Below the pieces are notes generated by a model. The model searched no databases and was not told the DNA's origin. It saw only the letters and a list, made by a program, of their open reading frames with translations. This document shows, piece by piece, positions 1 through 9,021 of a stretch of 44,514 bases of DNA. Position numbers and translations under genes: made by a program. Origin of the DNA: Caldifarciminota bacterium (GTDB lineage: Bacteria > Hydrothermota > Tepidihabitantia > B3-TA06); NCBI GenBank assembly GCA_016934635.1, contig JAFGSK010000059.1, forward strand, positions 1 through 44,514. Reading direction: 5' to 3'. The first letter of the stretch is position 1. The number at the start of each line of letters is the position of its first letter.

Positions 1-21
1 AAGACGCTGGTTATCAAATAG
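1..21 (+). CDS. 3' end of a truncated CDS, probably a protein with a T9SS-like C-terminal tail
   Basis: The first codons read KTLVIK followed by TAG. This resembles the last residues (ARVLILK, ARILVIK) of the two tail-bearing secreted proteins further on, and a clear terminator follows at 61-90. Only six residues are visible, so the family assignment is an inference from this short match. Confidence 0.4.
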   Translation, partial: KTLVIK

Positions 22-60
22 CCAGGGAGAACAAAGGTAGGTTTACGCAAATAACCTCAC

Positions 61-90
61 AGGCGGCTCCTAAGGAGCCGCCTGTCTTTT
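61..90 (+). terminator. Rho-independent terminator
   Basis: An 11-base perfect inverted repeat (61-71 with 73-83, GGCGGCTCC arms) is followed by GTCTTTT. It would end the truncated plus-strand gene at the window edge. Confidence 0.8.
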
Positions 91-127
91 GAAAATCTCC
101 GCAACTCGCACAGTTCAGGATCGTCGA

Positions 128-1228
128 CTACCTTTTAGCTTCCTTACCCGAAAGAATCTCTTCAAGGGCGGCAATTAGCTTTCGGTTCTGATCCGAGGTC
201 CCGATAGTGATTCGCAATGCCTCTTTGTAATCAGCCACCGGTCGTACTATCATACCTCGCCGCTCGAGCGCTTTACGGATAGGTTCTGCTTCGCCTGGAA
301 AGCGCGTGAAGATAAAATTCCCGTGTGGGGGAATGTATTCCAGTCCCAGCCTTCCGAATTCCTTTGTCAAATAGAGCTTCCCGGTTTCGTTAATAGCACG
401 GCTCGCATCTCGATGTTCCTCGTCGTCCAAGGCGGCAAGCGCTGCAATCTGGGCAGGGCGACTGACCGCAAACGGCAACCGAACCTTATGGATTGCATGG
501 ATTATTTCCGGTCTGGCAAACCCGTACCCGACACGCAGACCGGCCAGTCCGTATATCTTGGAAAGGGTACGCAGAACCAGAACGTTATATCCTTCATGGA
601 CGTAATGCAGAGAACGAGGGTAATCCATATTTCCTACATACTCGTAGTAGGCCTCGTCTATAACCACCAGAACATGAGCGGGCACCTTTTGAATGAATTT
701 ATCCATCTCCTTTCGGGTAATCACCGAACCAAGAGGATTATTTGGATTATCAAGAAAGATGATTCTGGTTTTTTCGGTAACGGATTTAAGAATCGCTTTT
801 AGATCGTGGCCCCAATCCTTGACAGGAACCGATACAGGCGCTGCCCCTGCAATATTGATGGCTACCGGATACATTATGAAACTAGTCTCGCTCATTATTG
901 CCTCGTTCTTGGGGTCAAGATACGCAAGTGCCGCCTGAAGAATGAGTTCCACCGATCCGTTCCCTACGGTAATGCAGTCGGCAGGAGTCTCGTGTATCTC
1001 TGAGATGTGATTGACTAAGGCATAGCATGAGTTGTCAGGGTAACGGTGCACTTCGGTAAGGGTGTGGGAGAGTGCAGCCAGGGCTTTGGGCGATGCTCCT
1101 AACGGGTTCTCATTCGAGGCAAGCTTGATAATCTCACCGCTGAATCCATATTCACGAACCAGCTCTTCGATGAGCTTTCCGGGCTTATAGGGCCTTATCC
1201 TTTCAAGTGACGCGCGGGTCTTGAGCAC
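128..1228 (-). CDS. hisC: Histidinol-phosphate / aromatic aminotransferase, HisC family
   Basis: A PLP-dependent class I/II aminotransferase of 366 residues, the usual HisC length. HisC transfers an amino group between glutamate and imidazole-acetol phosphate in histidine synthesis. Visible signatures are LASNENPLG near residue 37, DNPNNPLG near 160, DEAYYEY near 191, and the PLP lysine K224 in TLSKIYGLAGLR. The start is GTG, with GGAGG about 7 nt upstream and a good promoter at 1265-1292. No other his gene lies nearby, so it stands alone. A role as an aromatic-amino-acid aminotransferase cannot be excluded from sequence. Confidence 0.9.
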   Translation of the reverse strand: MLKTRASLERIRPYKPGKLIEELVREYGFSGEIIKLASNENPLGASPKALAALSHTLTEVHRYPDNSCYALVNHISEIHETPADCITVGNGSVELILQAALAYLDPKNEAIMSETSFIMYPVAINIAGAAPVSVPVKDWGHDLKAILKSVTEKTRIIFLDNPNNPLGSVITRKEMDKFIQKVPAHVLVVIDEAYYEYVGNMDYPRSLHYVHEGYNVLVLRTLSKIYGLAGLRVGYGFARPEIIHAIHKVRLPFAVSRPAQIAALAALDDEEHRDASRAINETGKLYLTKEFGRLGLEYIPPHGNFIFTRFPGEAEPIRKALERRGMIVRPVADYKEALRITIGTSDQNRKLIAALEEILSGKEAKR

Positions 1229-1264
1229 ACAAACCTCCGGAATTGGTTTCTATTTTCAACTTAG

Positions 1265-1292
1265 ACTATACGGTTAAGTTACACACTGTCAA
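1265..1292 (-). promoter_or_regulatory. Predicted sigma70-type promoter of hisC
   Basis: On the minus strand TTGACA (1287-1292) is followed by a 16 bp spacer and TATAGT (1265-1270), ending 36 nt before the GTG start. Confidence 0.7.
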
Positions 1293-1390
1293 GCTGCACG
1301 GGCTTGACGAAGGTATATTTTATTCTGTGATATATACATAAACTCTTAGTGGTCCTCTTTGAGGAGTATGGATTGGTTAGGAGGCGCATC

Positions 1391-2955
1391 ATGCGTAAAT
1401 ACGTCCCTATAATAATTTTGTTGGCGGTCTCGATGTGAATAATAAACCTATCAGAAGAGGTCTCATATAAGGTAATGTCTGCCGAGATCACCGATGAACC
1501 TGCCGATTCGGTGGTTTACGGATGGGCAGGTTTAGGCGAACTGAGAGACTTTACGGTCTCCAATACCCTAAAATGGGCCATCAGACACGACGGGCGCCAG
1601 GCGGTTGAGTATCCGGCTGGTTCCGGACAATACTACCTCTTTTCCTCAGGATTCTGGTTTGGAGCGCTCTATCCGAGGCAGATTCAAGGCGCCGATATTG
1701 CCTGGATTCCCAGCGTCTCAAAAGCAGTCTTTAACTGCGACATGGGTGCAATGTCCGTACCCGAGATGGCGAATGCCGGCTCGATGGGAGACATATCCGG
1801 GATTGGGCTTTACTATAGCGATATGATTATCCCTTCAGGATACGAGGGGGCGGGAGAGAAACTTTTCGTTCAGCCGGGTCAAATCCCCAAGTTCTACCAG
1901 ACTATCTGGCCTTTCGCCGATGTTATGCTCAACCAGTATCTGCCCCCGGAGTCAGAGCTCGATCCCGAGCAAGGCGACATCTTCGCAGACCAGTCTACGT
2001 TTGCCGTGGGTGGTGATTAGATACCGCAAGATCAGGCCACGATCGGATGGATACACGAAACAGGCCCTCACGACGTGCAAGGTTTAGGAATCAGGTCGAG
2101 AAAAGCACCTACTCCTGGGGATCGCGGCTTGCCGGGGATCTCAAGTATGTAATCGTCATAACCTACATAATAAGGGGCATGAACGATTTCGGACTGAAAT
2201 CCCCATGTTTTTCTTACTTTATGGACGCAGACATAGGTAAAGGCGTTAACGAACCAGGCGATGATGGACACTGGGACGACATGATAGGCTACAGCTCGAT
2301 CCGCGACCTGGCTTACGCATACGATTACAACGGAAGCGAGCCGGGATGGGGCTATCCTGCAGGACACATCGGCGTGACCTTTATCAAGACTCCGAAGGAC
2401 AACGGACTTACCGGTTTAGAGGCCTGGCGGAACGGTTCTGAGATAGACCATGTCGGGACAGATGAACTAAAATACACCGCCATGTCCTCGGAGGCTTTTC
2501 TCCAGACTGAAGAACCGAACGATATCAGATTCCTGACTAATTCTGGGACCACCCTCGACATGCTTCCAGGCGAAACCTTCGACATAATCGTTGGAATCGT
2601 GGTCGGTAATACCTACGATCAATTGATCGACCGAACAGATCTCTTAAGGAGGCAGTTCGGGATCGAGGCTGTAATCGCCGAACCTCAGGATAGCCATTCG
2701 CAGATAGAGATAACTACAGTAAGCTTATCTCGATGACTCCTCAAATTCAGGTACGAGTTGCCTTCGAGTTCGTATATCCAACTTGCCATCTTCGATGCAG
2801 CCGGACTACGTGTAGAAGTGCTCGATCAAGGGTATACGCCGTCCGGCGTATCAGAGACCATCTGGGATGCTTCTAAAACCTCATCCGGGGTTTACTTCGT
2901 GAGACTTCTGGCGGCAGATGAAACTCGCACCGCAAGAATTCTGGTGATCAAGTAA
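1391..2955 (+). pseudogene. Decayed paralogue of the adjacent secreted T9SS-tail protein
   Basis: The reading frame follows the intact protein at 3130-4845 from signal peptide to C-terminal tail but is broken four times. It starts MRKYVPIIILLAV and hits TGA at 1436-1438. It continues in the same frame to TAG at 2018-2020, where the intact copy has TGG (GGDWIP against GGD*IP). A one-base loss near 2093-2097 shifts the frame between GIR and VEKSTYSW. A second TGA at 2734-2736 precedes the tail domain. The end (SGVYFVRLLAADETRTARI) is well conserved, so decay is recent or only moderately old. The copy is also shorter than its partner, lacking a stretch around the WVPYKPDDW region. A weak promoter-like TTGACG lies at 1304. 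Confidence 0.9.
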
Positions 2956-3040
2956 AGCACTGGATTGTGATTGAGGGCCTGCCCTCTTTGCGATTCTGCG
3001 GTATTTTAAAAAACCGGTAAACAGGAACACCACATAAGCC

Positions 3041-3068
3041 TTGACAATCCTCTTCCTTACCTTATACT
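3041..3068 (+). promoter_or_regulatory. Predicted sigma70-type promoter
   Basis: TTGACA (3041-3046), 16 bp, TATACT (3063-3068), about 60 nt before the start of the secreted protein at 3130. Confidence 0.75.
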
Positions 3069-3129
3069 TTTCTTTAAAACTTACTGAGGTTGTTTTGAGT
3101 TGGTAATACGCAAATGAAGGAGGCATCAT

Positions 3130-4845
3130 ATGCGTAAAATGAGTGTAATACTCATAATGGTAGGTACAGTGCTTGCTGCACTGCCTTCATCTTATAATCA
3201 ACCCGAGTATTCCCAATCAGAGTACAGACTCCTGGGTGAAATCACCAACGAACCGGCCTGGGGCTGGACCCATTGGTGGACCGGCGTAGGTGATCTTGCG
3301 GATTTCACCATCACTAACACCGTCCAGGGCGGCTACTTCGGTCGCAAATGGCATCAATACCACCCTTATCCTGTCATACTCGCTGAGAACGATCAGCCGG
3401 ATACTGCACAATACGGAAACGTAGGCGAGTATCCTGCTGGTTCTAAACAGTATTACATCTACGCCTGCGGATTATGGTTCGGGGCGATGTATCCTGCTGA
3501 AATTGACGGTACGGATACAACCTGGGAACCTAACGTGGTAAAAGGCGCTTATAGATGTGACATGGGAGCGATGTCCGTACCTGAGATGGAACAAACCAAC
3601 GCGATGAGTGACATTCACGTCATAGGCCTATACTTCAGCAATATGATAATTCCATCGGGTATCGGTTATAACCATGAGGGTCAAATGGTTTTTGTAGTCC
3701 CAGGAATGACCCCGAAGGACTTCCAGGACCTGTGGCCGTTTGCCGATACCTCGCTTAACAAGTATAGACCGGCGGGTCAGAAACTTGATCCGGCTAACGG
3801 GGACTGGGTTTCGCATGAGGACACCTACGCGGTAGGCGGCGATTGGATACCTGAGAATGAAGCCGTAGGTGTCTGGGTACCCTACAAGCCGGATGACTGG
3901 CCAGGAGATTCCCTCAGGGATTATGGACTTCAATCTTTAGGCGTCCGGGTGGAACAAAGGACCTACTCCTGGGCAAGGGGCGCACTCAGAAACACAATCG
4001 TTCTGAACTTCAAGATACGCAACATGAACGACTTTCCCCTAAAAGCCCCATACTTCAGCTACTTCATGGATAACGACATAGGACACAGCGGTTCAAATCC
4101 GGGCGACGACGGAGGCTGGGACGACAGGGTCGGTTATGATGCCGCTCACAAAGTAGTCTATACCTATGACGACAATAACTTCGAGTCAGGATGGGACAAC
4201 GACCCCGGTTATATAGGATGTATCTTTCTCGAGACCCCTGGAGATGTAGGTGTTACAGGCTGCGAAAGCTGGGAAAACGATTCGTATTTGGGAGAAGACG
4301 CAGATTCGATCCAGCTTGACTCCGAGCATCTCGGTGACGATAAAAAATACGAACGCATGATCTCCACCAATTTCGTTCCCCACCATCCCTCGGACGTTCG
4401 TATGCTTCTCAACTCCGGTCCTTATCCGGAGATGGCTCCGGCAGACGAGTACAATTATACGGTTGCCATTGTTGTTGGCGATGATCTCAACGACCTTTTT
4501 AGTAACATTGATTCAGTTAGGACTCTGTACACTAACGGCTTCCTCCCCTGGATAGCTATCGAGGAAGACGAACTGGTAAAAGAACCTGTAGGATTGAGGC
4601 TCGTATCTGCAACCGTTACTTCAAGAGAGGTTCAGATTCGATACTCCCTGCCTTATACCTGTAACGTGAATCTTTCTGTCTTCGACGCCTCGGGCCGCAG
4701 GGTCCAAGCGCTCGAGCAAGGTGCATCACCAGCAGGCGAGTCCGAGGCTGCGTGGGATGCTTCGGAAGCCGCGTCAGGCGTGTACTTCGTAAGACTTCTT
4801 GCCGCAGGCGAGGCCCGCACTGCAAGGGTGCTGATACTGAAGTAA
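3130..4845 (+). CDS. Secreted protein with T9SS/FlgD-like C-terminal tail, function unknown
   Basis: This 571-residue protein has a signal peptide (MRKMSVILIMVGTVLAALPS). The large middle region is rich in Asp, Gly and aromatic residues and I do not recognise it. The last 75 or so residues look like a Por-secretion/FlgD-type beta-sandwich: VNLSVFDASGRRV, then ASGVYFVRLLAAGEARTARV. In Bacteroidetes such tails direct type IX secretion. Here the tail is seen but no secretion gene is in the window. The start has AAGGAGG nearby and a good promoter at 3041-3068. A perfect hairpin terminator follows, so it is transcribed alone. The preceding gene is its dead tandem paralogue. Extracellular or cell-surface location is inferred; no enzyme motif was found. 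Confidence 0.8.
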   Translation: MRKMSVILIMVGTVLAALPSSYNQPEYSQSEYRLLGEITNEPAWGWTHWWTGVGDLADFTITNTVQGGYFGRKWHQYHPYPVILAENDQPDTAQYGNVGEYPAGSKQYYIYACGLWFGAMYPAEIDGTDTTWEPNVVKGAYRCDMGAMSVPEMEQTNAMSDIHVIGLYFSNMIIPSGIGYNHEGQMVFVVPGMTPKDFQDLWPFADTSLNKYRPAGQKLDPANGDWVSHEDTYAVGGDWIPENEAVGVWVPYKPDDWPGDSLRDYGLQSLGVRVEQRTYSWARGALRNTIVLNFKIRNMNDFPLKAPYFSYFMDNDIGHSGSNPGDDGGWDDRVGYDAAHKVVYTYDDNNFESGWDNDPGYIGCIFLETPGDVGVTGCESWENDSYLGEDADSIQLDSEHLGDDKKYERMISTNFVPHHPSDVRMLLNSGPYPEMAPADEYNYTVAIVVGDDLNDLFSNIDSVRTLYTNGFLPWIAIEEDELVKEPVGLRLVSATVTSREVQIRYSLPYTCNVNLSVFDASGRRVQALEQGASPAGESEAAWDASEAASGVYFVRLLAAGEARTARVLILK

Positions 4846-4868
4846 AGAGAGAATTCCAGAAAATTATG

Positions 4869-4899
4869 AGGGGAAGCATTTGCTTCCCCTCCCTTTTTT
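4869..4899 (+). terminator. Rho-independent terminator
   Basis: A 10-base perfect inverted repeat (AGGGGAAGCA, 4869-4878 with 4881-4890) is followed by CCCTTTTTT. It lies directly after the secreted-protein gene. Confidence 0.9.
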
Positions 4900-5258
4900 A
4901 GAGTGAGCGTGAAGCTGTCAGTCCCTTCTTTGTGCACCTTATGGTCTTTCTGGTAGATTTCGCCTCATCTCGACAACCAGGGGTGAAGATTATTGCTCCT
5001 TTTTACGGCTCAACTCGACTGGCAAAAGTGCCTGCCCTACACGCGATGCCCTAATTTCAAATTTAACATTTGCATTTTGCATTCGCGCGAAGTGCGCGTC
5101 GCCTTCGCTCGTTGTCTGATTGACCATACAGATTAGAGAACCTGTTCCACACTCTTAAAGGAGAATAAAAAGAGTAGTTCGCGCGGCGCTGACGCGCCTC
5201 TGTGTTTAGTTTTTTTTGCGGTTTGCCGTCAGCCGTAAGCTGCCAGCTACAAGTTCGC
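4900..5258. other. Gene-free spacer with short hairpins
   Basis: I see no convincing gene. The stretch holds GC-rich inverted words (CGCGCGAAGTGCGCG near 5090, GGCGCTGACGCGCC near 5190) and low-complexity words such as AACATTTGCATTTTGCATT near 5062. These look like remnants of dispersed repeats. Confidence 0.5.
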
Positions 5259-5286
5259 TTGACAACCTTTCCGAAAACGATATGCT
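5259..5286 (+). promoter_or_regulatory. Predicted promoter of the NfeD-slipin operon
   Basis: TTGACA (5259-5264), 16 bp, TATGCT (5281-5286), about 85 nt upstream of the first gene. Confidence 0.7.
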
Positions 5287-5371
5287 TTACAGTGAATAAT
5301 TGTACACGGAGAGTTGTAATAATGGAAGGAACTGAAAATTGTATCAACCTGAGAGTCCTGGAGGTTAAGAA

Positions 5372-5995
5372 ATGAAACCACACATGATCTGGTTAATCAT
5401 CTGGGTGGGAGGAGCCGTGTTATTTCTCGTGGGTGAACTGCTCACCGAAGGCTTCGCGCTTGCCTGGTTCGGAGTCGGAGCCGCTGTAGCCGCAGTGCTG
5501 GCGCTTATTAAGGCCCCGCTCTGGCTCCAGTTGGTTGCCTTCGGAGTAGTTTCGGGAGCGCTCTTTCTCTTGTCTCGCACCATATTCAAACGCCTGACCA
5601 GGAAGGCCCCTTCATCAGGGGTGGGTTCTGAAAGACTCATCGGACGTTTGGGTGTGGTTATCGAACGCATCGATCCCATGACCGATAACGGCAAGGTTAG
5701 GGTTTACAAGGAGGAATGGCGGGCAAATAGTATCGACAATAAACCAATTGAAGTCGGGATCGAGGTTGCGGTTGTTGATGTCGAAGGTGTTCATTTGGTT
5801 ATTACGCAGATCATCGGTCAGGAGGTCAAGGTGGTTGAGCGAATTGATCCTTCCGCAGAAAAGGGCAAGGTTATTCTACACAAGAGAGAGTGGGAGGCGA
5901 AAAGTGTCGATGAAAAACCCATTGGCGTCGGTGTCAAGGTTGAGATTGTTGATATCGACGGCGTTAATTTGATTGTAAAACCAAAGGAGGAATAA
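5372..5995 (+). CDS. NfeD-like membrane protein with duplicated C-terminal domain
   Basis: NfeD proteins are membrane partners of stomatin/flotillin (SPFH) proteins in membrane-domain organisation. The N-terminal 75 residues are hydrophobic (three or so membrane segments: WLIIWVGGAVLFLVGELL, AWFGVGAAVAAVLAL, WLQLVAFGVVSGALFLL). The remainder is soluble and occurs twice. Residues about 85-145 and 148-205 share ERIDP, GKV, EW-A-S-D-KPI-VG and VD--GV-L-V. Each copy resembles the NfeD OB-fold domain, which is normally single. The second copy lacks the leading GRLG turn. GGAGGTTAAGA precedes the ATG. The stop codon directly abuts the next start, so the two genes are co-translated. Confidence 0.85.
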   Translation: MKPHMIWLIIWVGGAVLFLVGELLTEGFALAWFGVGAAVAAVLALIKAPLWLQLVAFGVVSGALFLLSRTIFKRLTRKAPSSGVGSERLIGRLGVVIERIDPMTDNGKVRVYKEEWRANSIDNKPIEVGIEVAVVDVEGVHLVITQIIGQEVKVVERIDPSAEKGKVILHKREWEAKSVDEKPIGVGVKVEIVDIDGVNLIVKPKEE

Positions 5996-6958
5996 ATGCC
6001 TACATGGTGTATCGTTGTACTTCCTATAGTTCTGGTCTTAATCTTCATAATAATTGTTGCCCACCTCAAGATAATAAAACCGTGGCAGAAAGCCCTGGTT
6101 GAAAGGCTGGGGCGGTACCAGAGAACCATCGGCCCCGGACTCAGGATGCTTACCCCGTTCCTCGAACGCATCAAAAGGGTAGATATGCGTGAGCAGGTTG
6201 TGGACGTTCCACCTCAGGAAGTTATTACCGAGGATAACGTGGTTGTGACCGTGGATGCGGTTATCTACCACGAGGTAACAGATCCTGTCAAAGTGGTCTA
6301 TAATGTTCGGGACTTCCGTCTGGCCGTAATCAAGCTTGCCCAGACCAATCTCAGAAACGTGATCGGTGATCTGTCTTTGGACAAGTCGCTTACCTCTCGT
6401 GAACAGATAAACACCAAGCTTAGAGACGTGCTTGACCAGGCTACCGATAAGTGGGGAACTAAGGTTACCAGGGTTGAGCTTCAGCGCATCGAGCCGCCTC
6501 GAGATGTTACTGAGGCCATGCATAAGCAGATGCGCGCCGAGCGTGAACGTCGTGCAATGGTTCTGGAAGCCCAGGGTGTCAAGGAAGCGACTATCAACAA
6601 GGCTGAGGGTGATCGCCAGGCTCGAATCTTAAAGGCTGAAGGTGAAAAGCAGTCGGCCATCCTTCGCGCCGAGGGTGATGCAGAAGCCATTGAGCGTGTG
6701 GCCAAGGCGGAACGCTTCAAGAAGATAGCAGTCGCCGAAGGTGAAGCCCAAGCCATCAAGAACGTCTACTCCGCGATTCACGAGGGTGATCCCACCAACG
6801 ACCTTATCGCCATCAAATACCTGGAAGCGCTTCAGGCAATCGCACGCGGCGAGGCCAACAAGGTGTTCCTTCCCTATGAGGCGACTAACGTAATGGCCTC
6901 TCTTGCCGGCGTAGCCGAGCTGTTCAAGGAAACCAGGACACCCAAGAAACCAAAATAA
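5996..6958 (+). CDS. SPFH-domain protein, slipin/stomatin family
   Basis: A 320-residue stomatin-like protein with one N-terminal membrane segment (about 5-22). An SPFH/band-7 domain follows (about 25-190: ALVERLGRYQRTIGPGL, VDMREQVVDVPPQEVITEDN, DAVIYHEVTDP). Next is an Ala/Glu-rich coiled coil with flotillin-like repeats (KAEGDRQARILKAEGEKQ, RAEGDAEAIERVAKAE). Family members oligomerise at the cytoplasmic membrane and pair with NfeD, exactly the neighbour found upstream with no gap. AAAGGAGG ahead of the ATG lies inside the end of the NfeD gene. A terminator follows. A protease subunit-like role (HflK/C) is less likely because slipins cluster with NfeD. Confidence 0.92.
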   Translation: MPTWCIVVLPIVLVLIFIIIVAHLKIIKPWQKALVERLGRYQRTIGPGLRMLTPFLERIKRVDMREQVVDVPPQEVITEDNVVVTVDAVIYHEVTDPVKVVYNVRDFRLAVIKLAQTNLRNVIGDLSLDKSLTSREQINTKLRDVLDQATDKWGTKVTRVELQRIEPPRDVTEAMHKQMRAERERRAMVLEAQGVKEATINKAEGDRQARILKAEGEKQSAILRAEGDAEAIERVAKAERFKKIAVAEGEAQAIKNVYSAIHEGDPTNDLIAIKYLEALQAIARGEANKVFLPYEATNVMASLAGVAELFKETRTPKKPK

Positions 6959-6975
6959 GACCTGATATTAACGTT

Positions 6976-7000
6976 GCGGCCCGTCAGGGCCGCTTTTCTT
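6976..7000 (+). terminator. Rho-independent terminator of the NfeD-slipin operon
   Basis: GCGGCCC (6976-6982), loop GTCA, GGGCCGC (6987-6993), then TTTTCTT. Confidence 0.88.
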
Positions 7001-7126
7001 TACCAGTAAATTCGCTCAGAGGATTTATGGTAGGACGGTGGGTAGTTTACCTCCTTATGCGCATCTATCACTTAAGCCTGCTTACCTTCCTCCCCAACTG
7101 ATCCCCGTAAACTTAATCCTTTAAGC

Positions 7127-7155
7127 TTGACAACCACCGTTTTTTCTGGTAGACT
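7127..7155 (+). promoter_or_regulatory. Predicted promoter of the OmpA-family gene
   Basis: TTGACA (7127-7132), 17 bp, TAGACT (7150-7155), about 35 nt before the start codon. Confidence 0.65.
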
Positions 7156-7190
7156 TTTATAGTGTATTTAAGCAACCGAAAGGAGGCGAG

Positions 7191-8855
7191 ATGGGCAAAA
7201 GAATAGTGCTCGGTCTACTGGGACTTAGCATGGTGCTTTTTGCCGAATTCAATCGTTCTTCGGTACTTATAGATGCGCCCACCGCTTATGTACTACGTCA
7301 CATGGTTGTACAAGGAACGGCGGTTGGGTCTTTTGGTGTAAGCACTCGGGATCCTAGGGTTCCTTATGATTTCGATGTTGCGGTAGGTTTGGGCCTCGGA
7401 GACATCTGCGAATTGTCGCTAACCGCCTATACATTTGAGCATTACTCCCTGGGTGTAACAGCGCTTCTGGTTCGAGAAAAGAAGTGGTATCCGTCAGTGG
7501 CGCTGGGTATCCACGACATCACCTGGGTACCCTACATCGGTTCCTTTGGAGGTGGAAACGTTAATCCCCCGGGAACCGGAACAGGTGATAACGATCCGGA
7601 AGATCAGATAATCACCAAACCTGGATTTCTACATGGCGAACAACAGGAATGGTTCAGTGCATTCCTGGTCACCTCAAAGCAACTGGGCGATTATTTCCGC
7701 ATCCATGCCGGTTTCGGTCGTGGCCGTTTCGTGGGTTACGACAGATTTGAGAGTTCTTTAAACTCCGACATTTTCTTCAACTCCTTCTCCCCTTACGCTA
7801 TCGGGCTATTTGGGGCATTGGAGTTCAACTACGACAATTGGCTCTCAATCGCCACCGAGTACGACGGCAGGGATATAAACATAGGAACCAAGATCGGCTT
7901 TGAGTACTGGGAAGTCTATCTCGCCATGACCCGTCTCGAGCAGTTGTTCCCTAACTCATCTTATGCGCCCCGCCTGGTAGCAGGACTTAACTTCTATACT
8001 TCACCGCACAAAAGGATTCGTAAAGGTTCGGTCCTGGGCGGAAAGGTCTCCTATCCTGATGGCAGCCCTGGTGCAGGCGCGACGGTAGACCTCTTCAGCG
8101 ACACCTACAATCAAACCTCTAAAGCGACCGATCGAGGGAATTACAGGATGCTCGCCGTACCCCCGGGGAATCTCACGGTAGTTGCCTGGACCGATGGTTT
8201 TCGCAGCGACCCGGCACCTGTAAAGGTTTCAGAAGGGGCCTCGATAAGGGTCGATCTCGAACTTCAGGATATCAAGGATAAAGGCAGGATAAAAGGTATG
8301 GTTCGCGACGGCGTGGATGGCTCCGGGGTAATCGGTAATGTTTACGTCAAGGAATCAGGTGATGTGGTTCGAACCGGACCTCGTGGAGGAGTCTATGAGG
8401 TTGTGGGGCTTTCTCCTGGGAAATACACCCTCCATGCCGAAGCACGTGGCTACTTCGACCACGAGATTACCTGTGAGGTTACCGCCGCTTCCACCACTAC
8501 CTATGATATCAATATGGGTAAGAAATGGATTATCTTCCATTTCAAACCGGGTGAAAAGATGATCGAACCGCGTTATATGCCTGTACTCGAGGACGTCGTA
8601 CGATTCCTGCAAAAAAGACCCAACATGGTCGTCGAGATTCAAGGTCATACCGACAGTGTAGGAGATGCAAAAACCAACCGCGAGCTTTCCAGAAAAAGAG
8701 CAGAAGCGGTACGCGATTTTCTCCTCAAACGAGGTATCAGCGAGAGTAGACTGATTGTGAAAGGATACGGGGAGTTGTCGCCTATTGGGGACAACCGCAC
8801 GATCCTTGGTCGGGATATGAACCGCAGGGTGGAATTGAGTGTTTTAAGCGAGTAG
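7191..8855 (+). CDS. OmpA-family outer-membrane protein with two carboxypeptidase-regulatory-like domains
   Basis: A 554-residue exported protein. Residues 1-18 form a signal peptide. About 20-275 look like an outer-membrane beta-barrel (alternating residues, many aromatic strand ends). About 280-360 and 365-445 are two beta-sandwich domains of the carboxypeptidase-regulatory type (SYPDGSPGAGATVDLFS with GNYRMLAVPPG; RIKGMVRDGVDGSG with GGVYEVVGLSPGKYTL). The last 100 residues are an OmpA peptidoglycan-binding domain with VEIQGHTDSVGD, NRELSRKRAEAV and NRRVEL. It probably tethers the outer membrane to the wall. AAAGGAGGCGAG precedes the ATG. The gene appears to be transcribed alone. Confidence 0.88.
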   Translation: MGKRIVLGLLGLSMVLFAEFNRSSVLIDAPTAYVLRHMVVQGTAVGSFGVSTRDPRVPYDFDVAVGLGLGDICELSLTAYTFEHYSLGVTALLVREKKWYPSVALGIHDITWVPYIGSFGGGNVNPPGTGTGDNDPEDQIITKPGFLHGEQQEWFSAFLVTSKQLGDYFRIHAGFGRGRFVGYDRFESSLNSDIFFNSFSPYAIGLFGALEFNYDNWLSIATEYDGRDINIGTKIGFEYWEVYLAMTRLEQLFPNSSYAPRLVAGLNFYTSPHKRIRKGSVLGGKVSYPDGSPGAGATVDLFSDTYNQTSKATDRGNYRMLAVPPGNLTVVAWTDGFRSDPAPVKVSEGASIRVDLELQDIKDKGRIKGMVRDGVDGSGVIGNVYVKESGDVVRTGPRGGVYEVVGLSPGKYTLHAEARGYFDHEITCEVTAASTTTYDINMGKKWIIFHFKPGEKMIEPRYMPVLEDVVRFLQKRPNMVVEIQGHTDSVGDAKTNRELSRKRAEAVRDFLLKRGISESRLIVKGYGELSPIGDNRTILGRDMNRRVELSVLSE

Positions 8856-8883
8856 AAAGGAGTGGAAAAAACTGCTATAGGGG

Positions 8884-8911
8884 TTGTCGGTTAAGGAATT
8901 CTAGGTATAAT
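8884..8911 (+). promoter_or_regulatory. Predicted promoter of glutamate dehydrogenase
   Basis: TTGTCG (8884-8889), 16 bp, TATAAT (8906-8911). The transcript would start near 8918 and have a leader of about 100 nt. Confidence 0.65.
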
Positions 8912-8932
8912 CCGGGAGAAAATTTTATTTGT

Positions 8933-8970
8933 GACCTGGCGGCTTATCACGCGAGAAGCCACACAAGGTC
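8933..8970 (+). promoter_or_regulatory. Nested hairpin in the glutamate dehydrogenase leader
   Basis: GACCT (8933-8937) pairs with AGGTC (8966-8970), and inside it GGCTT (8941-8945) pairs with AAGCC (8956-8960). The structure lies between the promoter and the ribosome binding site. No known riboswitch class was recognised. Confidence 0.35.
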
Positions 8971-9021
8971 GAGAGATAAACATAAAAAAACCTCAACCTT
9001 CTGTAACTAGGAGGAAAAGTA

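Noticed and set aside
128..1228. Histidine biosynthesis operon
   Set aside because: Only hisC is present, with its own promoter, and no other his gene is nearby.
1436..2736. In-frame TGA and TAG codons as possible recoding (selenocysteine or alternative code)
   Set aside because: Intact genes here end with TGA (for example AMMECR1 at 15260) and with TAG (tldD, tldE, ktrB). The broken copy also has a frameshift, and the paralogue has Trp at the TAG site. No selenocysteine-type element was seen. Decay is simpler.
5063..5383. Minus-strand 106-residue frame in the spacer
   Set aside because: It runs through repeat-like words and the promoter of the NfeD operon, has no ribosome binding site and shows no family pattern.
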